Below are positions 9,695-21,914 of a stretch of 64,000 nucleotides of DNA, one piece after another. The stretch comes from Neocallimastix lanati (nom. inval.). Lineage: Eukaryota; Neocallimastigomycota; Neocallimastigomycetes; Neocallimastigales; Neocallimastigaceae. A model generated the notes under the pieces. It searched no databases. It was not told the origin of the DNA and worked only from the letters and a program-made list of their open reading frames with translations. Position 1 is the stretch's first letter. Each line of letters begins with the position of its first letter. The DNA lies in assembly GCA_016946835.1 (NCBI GenBank), contig JACVTC010000014.1, positions 1,806,501-1,870,500 of the forward strand, in the 5' to 3' direction. Both the position numbers and the translations under genes were made by a program.

Positions 9695-12600
9695 ATGAAT
9701 GATAATAACAGCGAAAAAGAAGAAAATAATTCCAAGAAAGTACATAAAAGTTTAAAAGATAATCCACGTCCTTTTGCAACTCCTGCTTTAAGAAAGAAGA
9801 AAGAAAATGAGCTGCATAATAAACCAAATAAAGTTTATAAAAATCAAATACTTCCTTCAATTTTAACTCAACCAAATATTAACAAAGAAAAACAAAAAGA
9901 AAAGGAATTAAGAAATATGACAAGAGTAAGAGAAAGTAAAGAAGAAAACAACAATTATTCATCAAAAGGAAAGGAAAAAGTTGAATCTGAAGATATACTT
10001 GTAATCGATAATGAAATAGAAGATCTAGAAATGAATAAAGATAATCAACAAAATAAAACTAATACTTTGGAAAAATTAATTTCAACAAAAACTAAGGAAA
10101 CTAATAATGGAAATACTCAATTAGTAAAAAGGAATATCAAAATGATGAATAATAAAGAACCTTACAATATTATGGATGATTTAAATAATCTTAAATCCAG
10201 TATTACGATAGGTCAACTCTTGAATGCATGTCCTAAAATTCGTTCACAATTAACTCAAGGTTTAAAGTTAGAAAAGTCTAAAATAATTGGAACTGTAGAC
10301 AATGTAATAGCACGAACTTTATTAGTAAATAACTATGACCATAGCTACATAAGTAAAAGTAATGAAGTAGCCGAAGAAGACTTAGCAATGGTTGATGCAA
10401 GTGTTGACGGAGTACTAGGAAAACTTTTAATTGATTCTTGTAGTAACCTAAGCATCGTTACTAAGCAGTATTTTGATAAATTACCTGGTGAATATGAAAC
10501 AGTTGGAAAAAGTCGTGGAAGAATCCAACTAGCAACACAAGATGAAGAATACTCGGAAGGAATTATTGTTCGATTACCAGTAAAAATTAATAATTATGAA
10601 TTTAATGCGGACTTTAGAATTATTGAGAAAGAAGACTCATTTTATGATATGTTAATAAACTTTAAAACTCAAATCGATCATTGTTTATTTATTCATCCAA
10701 CCTTAAACAGTCTATGTAAACTTTTGTCAGAAAGTGAATACGAAGAAATAGCTAAAATAAATAATCAATATTATGATGAAGAAAGTATAATCTGCACTAT
10801 TAGAAAAGTTGAAGAAACGAATAATGAAAAGGAAATTATAAAGGAATTAACTCCAATGGAATTTATTGAGAGTGATGAATTTTTAAGTACCTTAAATAAA
10901 GATTATAAAGAACAAATTATTAAAATTCTCAAAGAAATGATTGACATAGTTGCCACTTCAACAGAAGAACTAACTCCTTCTAAACTTTCACCACATAAGA
11001 TCCGTTTGAAAGCAAATGCAAAGCCAGTAAAATTAAGAAGTTATAGGTTAACTAAATTAAAATCAGATATCTTAAAAGAAGAACTTACAAAGCTTATTAA
11101 GAAAGGATTGATAGAACCATCCTGTTCAGAATGGTCATCTCCAGTAGTACTCATTCTAAAACACAATGGAAAGTGGCGCTTGTGCATTGACTACCGAAAA
11201 GTCAATGATATGACAGAAAAAGATTCTTATTCAGTTCCATATATAGATGAAATTTTTGATAGTCTCGGAGGAGCTAAAATATTTACAACTCTTGATTTAT
11301 TTTCTGGTTTTCACCAAATCTTAATGGATGAAGAAAGCGTTGAAGTAACCACTTTCACTACTAAGTTTGGAAATTATCAATTTAAGGTTATGCCTTTTGG
11401 ACTTACTGGAGCTCCCTCAACCTTCCAAAGAGAAATGAATAAAATTTTATTCCCTTTTATTGGTGAATTTGTTTATGTATTTATTGATGATGTTTTGATC
11501 TATTCAAAAAGTATCGAAGAACATTTAATTCATATTAAACAAGTATTAGAAGTATTTAAAGAAAACAAGTTAAAAATTAATATTGAAAAGTGCCATTTTC
11601 TTCAAACTGAAGTTGATGTATTAGGTCACAAACTTACTACTAAAGGATTAAGTCCCATGGAAAGTAAGATAACAGCTATTAAGAAGTGGGAAGCCCCTTC
11701 ATCACTTCATGAATTAAGATCATTTTTAGGAGCAGTGGGATATTATCGTGATTTTATTCCTAAATATGCTCAAATTACCTCACCTTTATGTAAATTATTG
11801 AAAAAGAATACCAAATATGAATGGAATAAAGAACAACAAGAAAGCTTTGAACTCCTAAAAGAAAAATTAATCAATGCACCTATTCTAAAATTTCCGTCAT
11901 TTGACAAACCTTTTATCATTAGAACTGATGCTTCGTATAATGGAATTGGTGGAGTTCTTTTACAAAAAGAAGAAGAAACCGGTAAGGAGCATCCAATACA
12001 CTTTATAAGTAGAAGTTTAAAGAAAGCTGAAAAGAATTATGGTATTACCGATTTAGAAGGAACCGCTTTGTTTTACTGTATGACTAAATTTAAATCTTAT
12101 ATTGAAGGAAATCCATTACCTACAACTATTTACACAGATCATAAACCATTAGTTGGTTTATTTAAGAATAAAGAACCTTTGAATGCAAGGCAAACAAGAT
12201 GGTGTCTAACCGCTAGTATGCTCGGAATTAATATAAAATATGAATCAGGCAAAAAGAATGTGTTAGCTGATGCTCTTTCAAGAATGAAAAGTAAGGAAGA
12301 GAGAAAGATATTATTAACAAAAATTACTAATGGAAATAATGAAGAATTATTATCTAAAGTTATAAAGGAATTTATTAATGAAAAGTTTACTGTTATTGAT
12401 GGTGAAGATTATTTTATCGACAATGGAAATTATAGAAAATTAATAACGGACGAAAATGAAAGGTTTAAATTAATTTTAGAAGCTCATAATATTGGCCACG
12501 AAGGATATTACAAAACATATCAAAGACTTAAGAAAAACTTTTATTGGAATCATATGATTAAAGATATCAAAAGAATTGTTAGTAATTGTGAAAAATGCCA

Positions 12601-13510
12601 GTTAAATCGTCCTCAACCATATCCAGAACCAACCGAAAACCATCCAACTAAAGTGGAGGGTCCCTTTGTGCATTTAGGATTAGATATTATAGGACCGTTA
12701 CCAAAAACAAGAAATAATAATCAATATATTATAGTAACTGTTGATTACTTTACCAAATGGGTTGAAGCCGAACCCACTGAAAACATAACTTCCTCTGATA
12801 TAATTAAATTTTTAATAAACGTTTTTGCAAGACATGGTGTGCCTCAAGTTATTACTACAGATAATGGAGTCCAATTCACTTCTGATATGACTAAAATCTT
12901 TCTTGATCTTTATGATGTTTATGTAAAATTCATAGCTACCTATCACCCTGAATCCAATGGTCTCACTGAAAACCGAAATAAAGAAATTGGAAAATTACTT
13001 CGTTTATTAGGAAGGAAAAATCAAGATTGGGATGAAGTTTTACCTTCTGCTTTATGGGCACTTCGAACTACCAAAAACACAGCTACCGGACATTCTAGTT
13101 TTGAATTAGTATATGGAAGAGAAGACCAACAGCCTTATGATATAGCCATAAGAACAATTGAAAATGCAGGTAAATCGTATGATGAAATTTTAATGGAAAA
13201 ATTTGTTCGTCATTATCAATGGACTAGAGAAGCATGCGAAAATGTGAAGAATGCTAACAAGTATTGGGCAACAAGACGAGAAGAACAAATAAGTATGAAA
13301 AAAGGAAAAGAATTAAAAGCTGGTGATCTTGTTCTTGTTAGAAACTTTAGCCGCACTAAGCTAGAACCATATTACAATGGACCATTTAAAATTTTAAAAA
13401 TTCAATTCAACACGGCAACCTTAATCGATCAGAAAACTGGGAAACAACTCGATAGGAATGTTCATTTTAAAAATTTAGTAAAGTTTAACTCCGCTTACAG
13501 AGAAGCTTGA
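9695..13510 (+). CDS. pol: Pol (protease, RT, RNase H, integrase) of B1
   Basis: 1271 codons from the first ATG. The frame is open upstream as far as the gag end, so translation is expected by frameshifting rather than from this ATG. Order: Lys/Glu-rich linker; retropepsin with LIDSCSN (about residue 245; Asp-Ser-Cys instead of Asp-Ser/Thr-Gly); RT with CIDYRKVN, MPFGLTGAPSTFQR and VFIDDV (about 595; Phe instead of Tyr in YxDD); RNase H (TDAS about 743, ADALSR); integrase zinc finger (His/His near 930, CEKC) and core (LDIIGPL, TDNGVQF, NGLTEN); C-terminal SH3-like segment with GPF. No chromodomain. All catalytic Asp/Glu residues expected for RT, RNase H and integrase are seen. Confidence 0.92.
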   Translation: MNDNNSEKEENNSKKVHKSLKDNPRPFATPALRKKKENELHNKPNKVYKNQILPSILTQPNINKEKQKEKELRNMTRVRESKEENNNYSSKGKEKVESEDILVIDNEIEDLEMNKDNQQNKTNTLEKLISTKTKETNNGNTQLVKRNIKMMNNKEPYNIMDDLNNLKSSITIGQLLNACPKIRSQLTQGLKLEKSKIIGTVDNVIARTLLVNNYDHSYISKSNEVAEEDLAMVDASVDGVLGKLLIDSCSNLSIVTKQYFDKLPGEYETVGKSRGRIQLATQDEEYSEGIIVRLPVKINNYEFNADFRIIEKEDSFYDMLINFKTQIDHCLFIHPTLNSLCKLLSESEYEEIAKINNQYYDEESIICTIRKVEETNNEKEIIKELTPMEFIESDEFLSTLNKDYKEQIIKILKEMIDIVATSTEELTPSKLSPHKIRLKANAKPVKLRSYRLTKLKSDILKEELTKLIKKGLIEPSCSEWSSPVVLILKHNGKWRLCIDYRKVNDMTEKDSYSVPYIDEIFDSLGGAKIFTTLDLFSGFHQILMDEESVEVTTFTTKFGNYQFKVMPFGLTGAPSTFQREMNKILFPFIGEFVYVFIDDVLIYSKSIEEHLIHIKQVLEVFKENKLKINIEKCHFLQTEVDVLGHKLTTKGLSPMESKITAIKKWEAPSSLHELRSFLGAVGYYRDFIPKYAQITSPLCKLLKKNTKYEWNKEQQESFELLKEKLINAPILKFPSFDKPFIIRTDASYNGIGGVLLQKEEETGKEHPIHFISRSLKKAEKNYGITDLEGTALFYCMTKFKSYIEGNPLPTTIYTDHKPLVGLFKNKEPLNARQTRWCLTASMLGINIKYESGKKNVLADALSRMKSKEERKILLTKITNGNNEELLSKVIKEFINEKFTVIDGEDYFIDNGNYRKLITDENERFKLILEAHNIGHEGYYKTYQRLKKNFYWNHMIKDIKRIVSNCEKCQLNRPQPYPEPTENHPTKVEGPFVHLGLDIIGPLPKTRNNNQYIIVTVDYFTKWVEAEPTENITSSDIIKFLINVFARHGVPQVITTDNGVQFTSDMTKIFLDLYDVYVKFIATYHPESNGLTENRNKEIGKLLRLLGRKNQDWDEVLPSALWALRTTKNTATGHSSFELVYGREDQQPYDIAIRTIENAGKSYDEILMEKFVRHYQWTREACENVKNANKYWATRREEQISMKKGKELKAGDLVLVRNFSRTKLEPYYNGPFKILKIQFNTATLIDQKTGKQLDRNVHFKNLVKFNSAYREA

Positions 13511-13528
13511 GTCTTCGTCGGGGCATCT

Positions 13529-14015
13529 TGATAAGAATGTACTAAATAATGCATTCTTAATTAAATCTACGATTTATTTCTAATACATTATGTGTACATT
13601 ATTATTTTTGTACTTTAATAAATTTTTAAATTCAAAGATTAAAAATTAGATCAAAAATTATATTAAACTTTATAATTTTTATATTAAATCTTATATTAAT
13701 AGTAATATTTTTATATATTTAAAACTTATATTAACAATATTAATAATAAATCTTATTTTTTTATTTTTATATTAATAATGAAAATTTGTATTAATAATAT
13801 TTTTATATATTGATAATTAAAAATTTATATATTATATTTTAACTTTTATTATAAAATTTTATATCGAAATGTTTTATTTTATATTGAAAAATATTTTATT
13901 TTATTAAAAACCTTTATATTAGAATAGTATTTTTATTTTTATTTGAATATTTTAACAGAGTGTAATAAAAATTTTAGCCAATTAAATAAATTCTTATTAG
14001 TAATATTTTAGATAG

Positions 14016-14053
<38 letters not shown>

Positions 14054-14391
14054 TTTTATTAATATTATAAATGTATTTTATTTATATTGTTATAATTAAA
14101 TTTTATATAATTGATTATAAAAATCAATTTAAATTTAATAGTTTTTATATATAAAAAGAAAAATAATAATAAAATGTAATTTAGTGGCAAGAACAACTTT
14201 TATGCCTTGAAAAAAAGTATAAATAGTTGTAAATTTTGCTACTAATTTTTAAATATCATAAATAAAATAAAATAAATCAAATAAAATAAAATAAAATAAA
14301 ATCAAATAAATTTATAAATAAAAATAATAAATAAATAAATAAAATTTGTGTTTCTTACTTTATTTTTATTTAATTCTCTAAAACCTTAACA
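13529..14391 (+). repeat. 3' LTR of B1 with polypurine tract
   Basis: 863 bp, partner of 6343-7210. Preceded by the G-rich GTCGGGGCATCT (13517-13528), a likely plus-strand primer. Ends CCTTAACA, then CATA, then the 3' LTR of B2 in reverse. Confidence 0.9.
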
Positions 14392-14395
14392 CATA

Positions 14396-14696
14396 TGTTA
14401 AGGTTTTAGAGAATTAAATAAAAATAAAGTAAGGAAACACAAATTTTATTTATTTATTTATTATTTTTATTTATAATTTATTTGATTTTATTTGATGATA
14501 TTTAAAAATTAGTAGCAAAATTTACAACTATTTATACTTTTTTTCAAGGCATAAAAGTTGTTCTTGCCACTAAATTACATTTTATTTATTTTTTTTTTTA
14601 TATAAAAACTATTAAATTTAAATTGATTTTTATAATTAATTATATAAAATTTAATTATAACAATATAAATAAAATACATTTATAATATTAATAAAA

Positions 14697-14752
<56 letters not shown>

Positions 14753-15240
14753 CTAATCTATCTAAAATATTACTAATAAGAATTTATTTAATTGGCTAAA
14801 ATTTTTATTACAATCTGTTAAAATATTCAAATAAAAATAAAAATACTATTCTAATATAAAGGTTTTTAATAAAATAAAATATTTTTCAATATAAAATAAA
14901 ACATTTCGATATAAAATTTTATAATAAAAGTTAAAATATAATATATAAATTTTTAATTATCAATATATAAAAATATTATTAATATAAATTTTCATTATTA
15001 ATATAAAAAAAAAATAAGATTTATTATTAATATTGCTAATATAAGTTTTAAATATATAAAAATATTACTATTAATATAAGATTTAATATAAAAATATAAA
15101 GTTTAATATAATTTTTGATTTAATTTTTGATCTTTGGATTTAAAAATTTATTAAAGTACAAAAATAATAATGTACACATAATGTATTAGAAATAAATCGT
15201 AGATTTAATTAAGAATGCATTATTTAGTACATTCTTATCA
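14396..15240 (-). repeat. 3' LTR of B2
   Basis: 845 bp, TGTTAAGG…CTTATCA on the plus strand, with a T homopolymer of about 52 nt (14699-14752). U3 half of the solo-LTR subtype. Confidence 0.9.
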
Positions 15241-15258
15241 AGATGCCCCGACGAAGAC

Positions 15259-18200
15259 TCAAGCTTCTCTGTAAGCGGAGTTAAACTTTACTAAATTTTT
15301 AAAGTGAACATTCCTATCGAGTTGCTTTCCAGTCTTCTGATCGATTAAGGTTGCCGTGTTGAATTGAATTTTTAAAATTTTAAATGGTCCATTGTAATAT
15401 GGTTCTAGCTTAGTGCGGCTAAAGTTTCTAACAAGAACAAGATCACCAGCTTTTAATTCTTTTCCTTTTTTCATACTTATTTGTTCTTCTCGTCTTGTTG
15501 CCCAATACTTGTTAGCATTCTTCACATTTTCGCATGCTTCTCTAGTCCATTGATAATGACGAACAAATTTTTCCATTAAAATTTCATCATACGATTTACC
15601 TGCATTTTCAATTGTTCTTATGGCTATATCATAAGGCTGTTGGTCTTCTCTTCCATATACTAATTCAAAACTAGAATGTCCGGTAGCTGTGTTTTTGGTA
15701 GTTCGAAGTGCCCATAAAGCAGAAGGTAAAACTTCATCCCAATCTTGATTTTTCCTTCCTAATAAACGAAGTAATTTTCCAATTTCTTTATTTCGGTTTT
15801 CAGTGAGACCATTGGATTCAGGGTGATAGGTAGCTATGAATTTTACATAAACATCATAAAGATCAAGAAAGATTTTAGTCATATCAGAAGTGAATTGGAC
15901 TCCATTATCTGTAGTAATAACTTGAGGCACACCATGTCTTGCAAAAACGTTTATTAAAAATTTAATTATATCAGAGGAAGTTATGTTTTCAGTGGGTTCG
16001 GCTTCAACCCATTTGGTAAAGTAATCAACAGTTACTATAATATATTGATTATTATTTCTTGTTTTTGGTAACGGTCCTATAATATCTAATCCTAAATGCA
16101 CAAAGGGACCCTCCACTTTAGTTGGATGGTTTTCGGTTGGTTCTGGATATGGTTGAGGACGATTTAACTGGCATTTTTCACAATTACTAACAATTCTTTT
16201 GATATCTTTAATCATATGATTCCAATAAAAGTTTTTCTTAAGTCTTTGATATGTTTTGTAATATCCTTCGTGGCCAATATTATGAGCTTCTAAAATTAAT
16301 TTAAACCTTTCATTTTCGTCCGTTATTAATTTTCTATAATTTCCATTGTCGATAAAGTAATCTTCACCATCAATAACAGTAAACTTTTCATTAATAAATT
16401 CCTTTATAACTTTAGATAATAATTCTTCATTATTTCCATTAGTAATTTTTGTTAATAATATCTTTCTCTCTTCCTTACTTTTCATTCTTGAAAGAGCATC
16501 AGCTAACACATTCTTTTTGCCTGATTCATATTTTATATTAATTCCAAGCATACTAGCGGTTAGACACCATCTTGTTTGCCTTGCATTCAAAGGTTCTTTA
16601 TTCTTAAATAAACCAACTAATGGTTTATGATCTGTGTAAATAGTTGTAGGTAATGGATTTCCTTCAATATAAGATTTAAATTTAGTCATACAGTAAAACA
16701 AAGCGGTTCCTTCCAAATCGGTAATACCATAATTCTTTTCAGCTTTCTTTAAACTTCTACTTATAAAGTGTATTGGATGCTCCTTACCGGTTTCTTCTTC
16801 TTTTTGTAAAAGAACTCCACCAATTCCATTATACGAAGCATCAGTTCTAATGATAAAAGGTTTGTCAAATGACGGAAATTTTAGAATAGGTGCATTGATT
16901 AATTTTTCTTTTAGGAGTTCAAAGCTTTCTTGTTGTTCTTTATTCCATTCATATTTAGTATTCTTTTTCAATAATTTACATAAAGGTGAGGTAATTTGAG
17001 CATATTTAGGAATAAAGTCACGATAATATCCCTACTGCTCCTAGAAATGATCTTAATTCATGAATTGATGAAGGGGCTTCCCACTTCTTAATAGCTGTTA
17101 TTTTACTTTCCATGGGACTTAATCCTTTAGTAGTAAGTTTGTGACCTAATACATCAACTTCAGTTTGAAGAAAATGGCACTTTTCAATATTAATTTTTAA
17201 CTTGTTTTCTTTAAATACTTCTAATACTTGTTTAATATGAATTAAATGTTCTTCGATACTTTTTGAATAGATCAAAACATCATCAATAAATACATAAACA
17301 AATTCACCAATAAAAGGGAATAAAATTTTATTCATTTCTCTTTGGAAGGTTGAGGGAGCTCCAGTAAGTCCAAAAGGCATAACCTTAAATTGATAATTTC
17401 CAAACTTAGTAGTGAAAGTGGTTACTTCAACGCTTTCTTCATCCATTAAGATTTGGTGAAAACCAGAAAATAAATCAAGAGTTGTAAATATTTTAGCTCC
17501 TCCGAGACTATCAAAAATTTCATCTATATATGGAACTGAATAAGAATCTTTTTCTGTCATATCATTGACTTTTCGGTAGTCAATGCACAAGCGCCACTTT
17601 CCATTGTGTTTTAGAATGAGTACTACTGGAGATGACCATTCTGAACAGGATGGTTCTATCAATCCTTTCTTAATAAGCTTTGTAAGTTCTTCTTTTAAGA
17701 TATCTGATTTTAATTTAGTTAACCTATAACTTCTTAATTTTACTGGCTTTGCATTTGCTTTCAAACGGATCTTATGTGGTGAAAGTTTAGAAGGAGTTAG
17801 TTCTTCTGTTGAAGTGGCAACTATGTCAATCATTTCTTTGAGAATTTTAATAATTTGTTCTTTATAATCTTTATTTAAGGTACTTAAAAATTCATCACTC
17901 TCAATAAATTCCATTGGAGTTAATTCCTTTATAATTTCCTTTTCATTATTCGTTTCTTCAACTTTTCTAATAGTGCAGATTATACTTTCTTCATCATAAT
18001 ATTGATTATTTATTTTAGCTATTTCTTCGTATTCACTTTCTGACAAAAGTTTACATAGACTGTTTAAGGTTGGATGAATAAATAAACAATGATCGATTTG
18101 AGTTTTAAAGTTTATTAACATATCATAAAATGAGTCTTCTTTCTCAATAATTCTAAAGTCCGCATTAAATTCATAATTATTAATTTTTACTGGTAATCGA

Positions 18201-19075
18201 ACAATAATTCCTTCCGAGTATTCTTCATCTTGTGTTGCTAGTTGGATTCTTCCACGACTTTTTCCAACTGTTTCATATTCACCAGGTAATTTATCAAAAT
18301 ACTGCTTAGTAACGATGCTTAGGTTACTACAAGAATCAATTAAAAGTTTTCCTAGTACTCCGTCAACACTTGCATCAACCATTGCTAAGTCTTCTTCGGC
18401 TACTTCATTACTTTTACTTATGTAGCTATGGTCATAGTTATTTACTAATAAAGTTCGTGCTATTACATTGTCTACAGTTCCAATTATTTTAGACTTTTCT
18501 AACTTTAAACCTTGAGTTAATTGTGAACGAATTTTAGGACATGCATTCAAGAGTTGACCTATCGTAATACTGGATTTAAGATTATTTAAATCATCCATAA
18601 TATTGTAAGGTTCTTTATTATTCATCATTTTGATATTCCTTTTTACTAATTGAGTATTTCCATTATTAGTTTCCTTAGTTTTTGTTGAAATTAATTTTTC
18701 CAAAGTATTAGTTTTATTTTGTTGATTATCTTTATTCATTTCTAGATCTTCTATTTCATTATCGATTACAAGTATATCTTCAGATTCAACTTTTTCCTTT
18801 CCTTTTGATGAATAATTGTTGTTTTCTTCTTTACTTTCTCTTACTCTTGTCATATTTCTTAATTCCTTTTCTTTTTGTTTTTCTTTGTTAATATTTGGTT
18901 GAGTTAAAATTGAAGGAAGTATTTGATTTTTATAAACTTTATTTGGTTTATTATGCAGCTCATTTTCTTTCTTCTTTCTTAAAGCAGGAGTTGCAAAAGG
19001 ACGTGGATTATCTTTTAAACTTTTATGTACTTTCTTGGAATTATTTTCTTCTTTTTCGCTGTTATTATCATTCAT
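15259..19075 (-). pseudogene. pol: pol region of B2
   Basis: Protease, RT, RNase H and integrase segments in the normal order, nearly identical to B1 pol, including the Asp-Ser-Cys protease site and the Phe-Ile-Asp-Asp RT box. Not a single open frame, so this copy is treated as broken, with about one break in pol. High identity to B1 and D indicates a recent copy. Confidence 0.88.
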
Positions 19076-19236
19076 TTTTCTTTTTACAGCATTTATAATG
19101 ATATCATCCTCACTTTCAGTTGTGTCACTAAAATCAGATTCTTCAGATTCTTCGTTAAAGGAATTATTATCAATTGGAGTATTCTTAGTAAAAGTATTAT
19201 TTTGTAAATTATTTAATGAAGCTATTGTTTTGTCAT

Positions 19237-19270
19237 TGGGAGTGCTTCTGCTCCCATTTAGAAGTTTAAA
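19237..19270 (-). promoter_or_regulatory. -1 frameshift signal of B2
   Basis: The same heptamer TTTAAAC (plus-strand GTTTAAA 19264-19270) and TGGGAG/CTCCCA hairpin (19237-19256) as in B1. Confidence 0.8.
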
Positions 19271-20168
19271 GACTTTTTGGAATATATTTCTTTTTTATTT
19301 TTTTCCATAATCTTATTTAATTGAGGGCAATAGTATGAGTAATGACCTTCTTCCTTACAGAAGAAGCAAGTTTTAACGGATAAATTTCTCATTTTCTGGG
19401 TTGATTCTTCTATAATATCTTGAGGTTTCGGTTTATTATTTGTTTGATTTGTTTGGAAAGTTTCGTTTCTTCTTTTAGGATAAAGTCTTGAAGTAGTACT
19501 GTTTTGATTATTTTGATTATGCTGGGAATTATTAACATTATAGGTATTAATATTATTGTTCCTTACAGAAAGTCTATCTACTTTCTCGGCAATTTTGAAA
19601 GCTTTCTCCATACTTATATCATCTTTAAGGGATAATTTCTTCCAGGCTTCATAATTATTTTGAATAGAATCAATATAATCTAGTACACCAATGCGCTTTC
19701 TTCTCTTTTTATCAAGTTTAGTGTACAAAGTTCTATATCTTACATTAAAGTCTTTAATCTTTTCGTTTCTTTTAATTCGCATTGCACGAAGTTCTTTAAG
19801 AAGTAAATTTTGGTCTTCTTTAATACCGTAAAAATTTTCAAGACTTGAAATAATTTTTTCAAGAGAAGGAAATTTAATATCATCATCAACATTTTCTTCT
19901 TCATCATCTCTTCTTCTTCATCTGATGAATCATCACTTTCATCATCACTATCTTCTCCCAAATCTTCAATAACGCGTTGTACTTCACCAGAGCTGGTAAG
20001 TAAACAAGCATTAAATATTGTTTCCGGATCTGTGATACCTTGTATCTTGATCCAAAGTTTTAATTCAGTAGCCCAGGACTTTATATCTAAATTGTCCTTG
20101 CTAAGCTTCACTATGTCTCGTAATTCTTTCTTTAATTCTTTAAAACTTAAAGTACTTTTAGTAGACAT
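19258..20168 (-). pseudogene. gag: gag region of B2
   Basis: Capsid, acidic tract and CCHC zinc knuckle (CFFCKEEGHYSYYC) as in B1, with about one break. Starts MSTKSTLSFKEL at 20168, which supports the start chosen for B1. Confidence 0.85.
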
Positions 20169-21555
20169 TTCGTTTTTAGTTAATAATTTTTTTATTGTAA
20201 ATTAACGAGGTTATTAAATACGAATAAATTTGAAAGTCCAACTTTAAAAATATAATTTAACAAGTAATTTAATATCGAATCAAATTTTAAAACAATATAT
20301 CTTAGTAATTTTTGAAAATAATAATTTTATTTGCTTTCTTTAGTAAGTATAAGCTCGAAATCCTTATCGACAACTTAGTAGAAATTATAAAGCACGAGGT
20401 TCTTTTCGACTACTTTTTTAAGAATAATTTTAAGTTCGAAATCTTTATCGACAACTTAATAGAATAATTTTAAGTTCGAAATCTTTATCGACAACTTAAT
20501 AGAATATTTTTCAAGCTCGAAATCTTTATCGACCACTTGAATTTTGTAATTTAGTATATTTGTAGTAATAAATTTAGAAGCAAAGTTTTATTTATTATTT
20601 TCACCTTTCAAAAATTTTTCTTTTTAAACGATAAATATTGTATTGTTATAGCTAATAAAATTATTAATTAATTATAATTATTAAATACAAAAAAATAATC
20701 TTTATTGTCGTACAATCTGATAGTACACACTGTCTGACGTGCAGCTTACCTAATGGTGTCATGCCACGCGTGTGCCACGATTACTATATTCAATATAAAA
20801 TATAGCAGTTCAGAGCCCACTAGCCCAATTACTATGTAGGATAAACTTAATCCGATAATCTATGTACGGAATAAAAAAATTTTAAAAGTATTCAATAATA
20901 TTTTTATTAACTAATAAAAATTAACTAAAAACACAATATTTTCAAAGTAAATTAAGATTCTATTACAGGAATTATATAACAAATAAAGTACCAGTAATAA
21001 AAAAAAATAAAAAAAATTTAAATGGCGAAGTTAGCCAAAGTCTGATACTTTATATAATAAAGTGCCTTATAACTAGCACAAAGAAAAGTAAAAAAAATTA
21101 TATAAAAAAAACAATCTTACGCCTTCGGTGACGTAAGCTCCTTATTCGCCAGTGCTTGGAAAGTACCCGCACCTTCGTGTGTTGAAACGTTGAAGGTTGA
21201 ACTATTATTACCGGGTCGGTAACCAAATACCTTCGTCTACTTTCCAATTAATCTCCAAATTAACTACTATTCAATAACCTACTATGAATAGAGTTAATTT
21301 GTTGCTATCTGAGAATACACTGTGTATGAGCTCTATCCGCTCCTTGTTATAATTTTACAAAATTTGTTTTTTTAGAATCTTAATTTTACTTATTTAAAAA
21401 AAATTTTTTTTTATATATATATATCAAACAAGCGCCATGGGTTAATCAAAGGATTAACGACTTACTTGTTTATCAATATAAAATAAAAAAAAAATTAAAA
21501 AAAAAATCTATGTTATTTACTATTATTTCTATTTAATTCCCCGATATCTCCACCA
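20169..21555 (-). other. Leader of B2 with primer-binding site
   Basis: No gene. Holds tandem hairpin repeats (20350-20540), leader block 2 (about 20700-20865), leader block 1 ending in the 40-nt identical motif (21113-21152), and the primer site TGGTGGAGATATCGGGGA on the minus strand (21538-21555), 6 nt from the LTR. The rest is A/T-rich filler. Confidence 0.75.
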
Positions 21556-21561
21556 TATAAA

Positions 21562-21861
21562 TGTTAAGGTTTTAGAGAATTAAATAAAAATAAAGTAAGG
21601 AAACACAAATTTTATTTATTTATTTATTATTTTTATTTATAATTTATTTGATTTTATTTGATGATATTTAAAAATTAGTAGCAAAATTTACAACTATTTA
21701 TACTTTTTTTCAAGGCATAAAAGTTGTTCTTGCCACTAAATTACATTTTATTTATTTTTTTTTTTTATAAAAACTATTAAATTTAAATTGATTTTTATAA
21801 TTAATTATATAAAATTTAATTATAACAATATAAATAAAATACATTTATAATATTAATAAAA

Positions 21862-21914
<53 letters not shown>

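Larger units (their letters stand above)
6343..14391 (+). mobile_element. Element B1: Ty3/gypsy retrotransposon, looks whole
   Basis: 8.05 kb, LTR (6343-7210), tRNA-type primer site, 1.4 kb structured leader, gag, pol with protease, polypurine tract, LTR (13529-14391). All large frames are open. The LTRs differ mainly in homopolymer and short-repeat lengths, so it is young. CAAT precedes it; CATA follows it and separates it from B2, which is a second copy of the same family in opposite orientation. Same family as B2, D and the solo LTR at 39232. Confidence 0.93.

Noticed and set aside
18895-19310. Open frames antisense to gag-pol of B1, B2 and D (for example 19035-19310)
   Set aside because: They are Phe/Leu/Ser-rich mirror frames of Lys/Glu-rich coding sequence, with no independent support.
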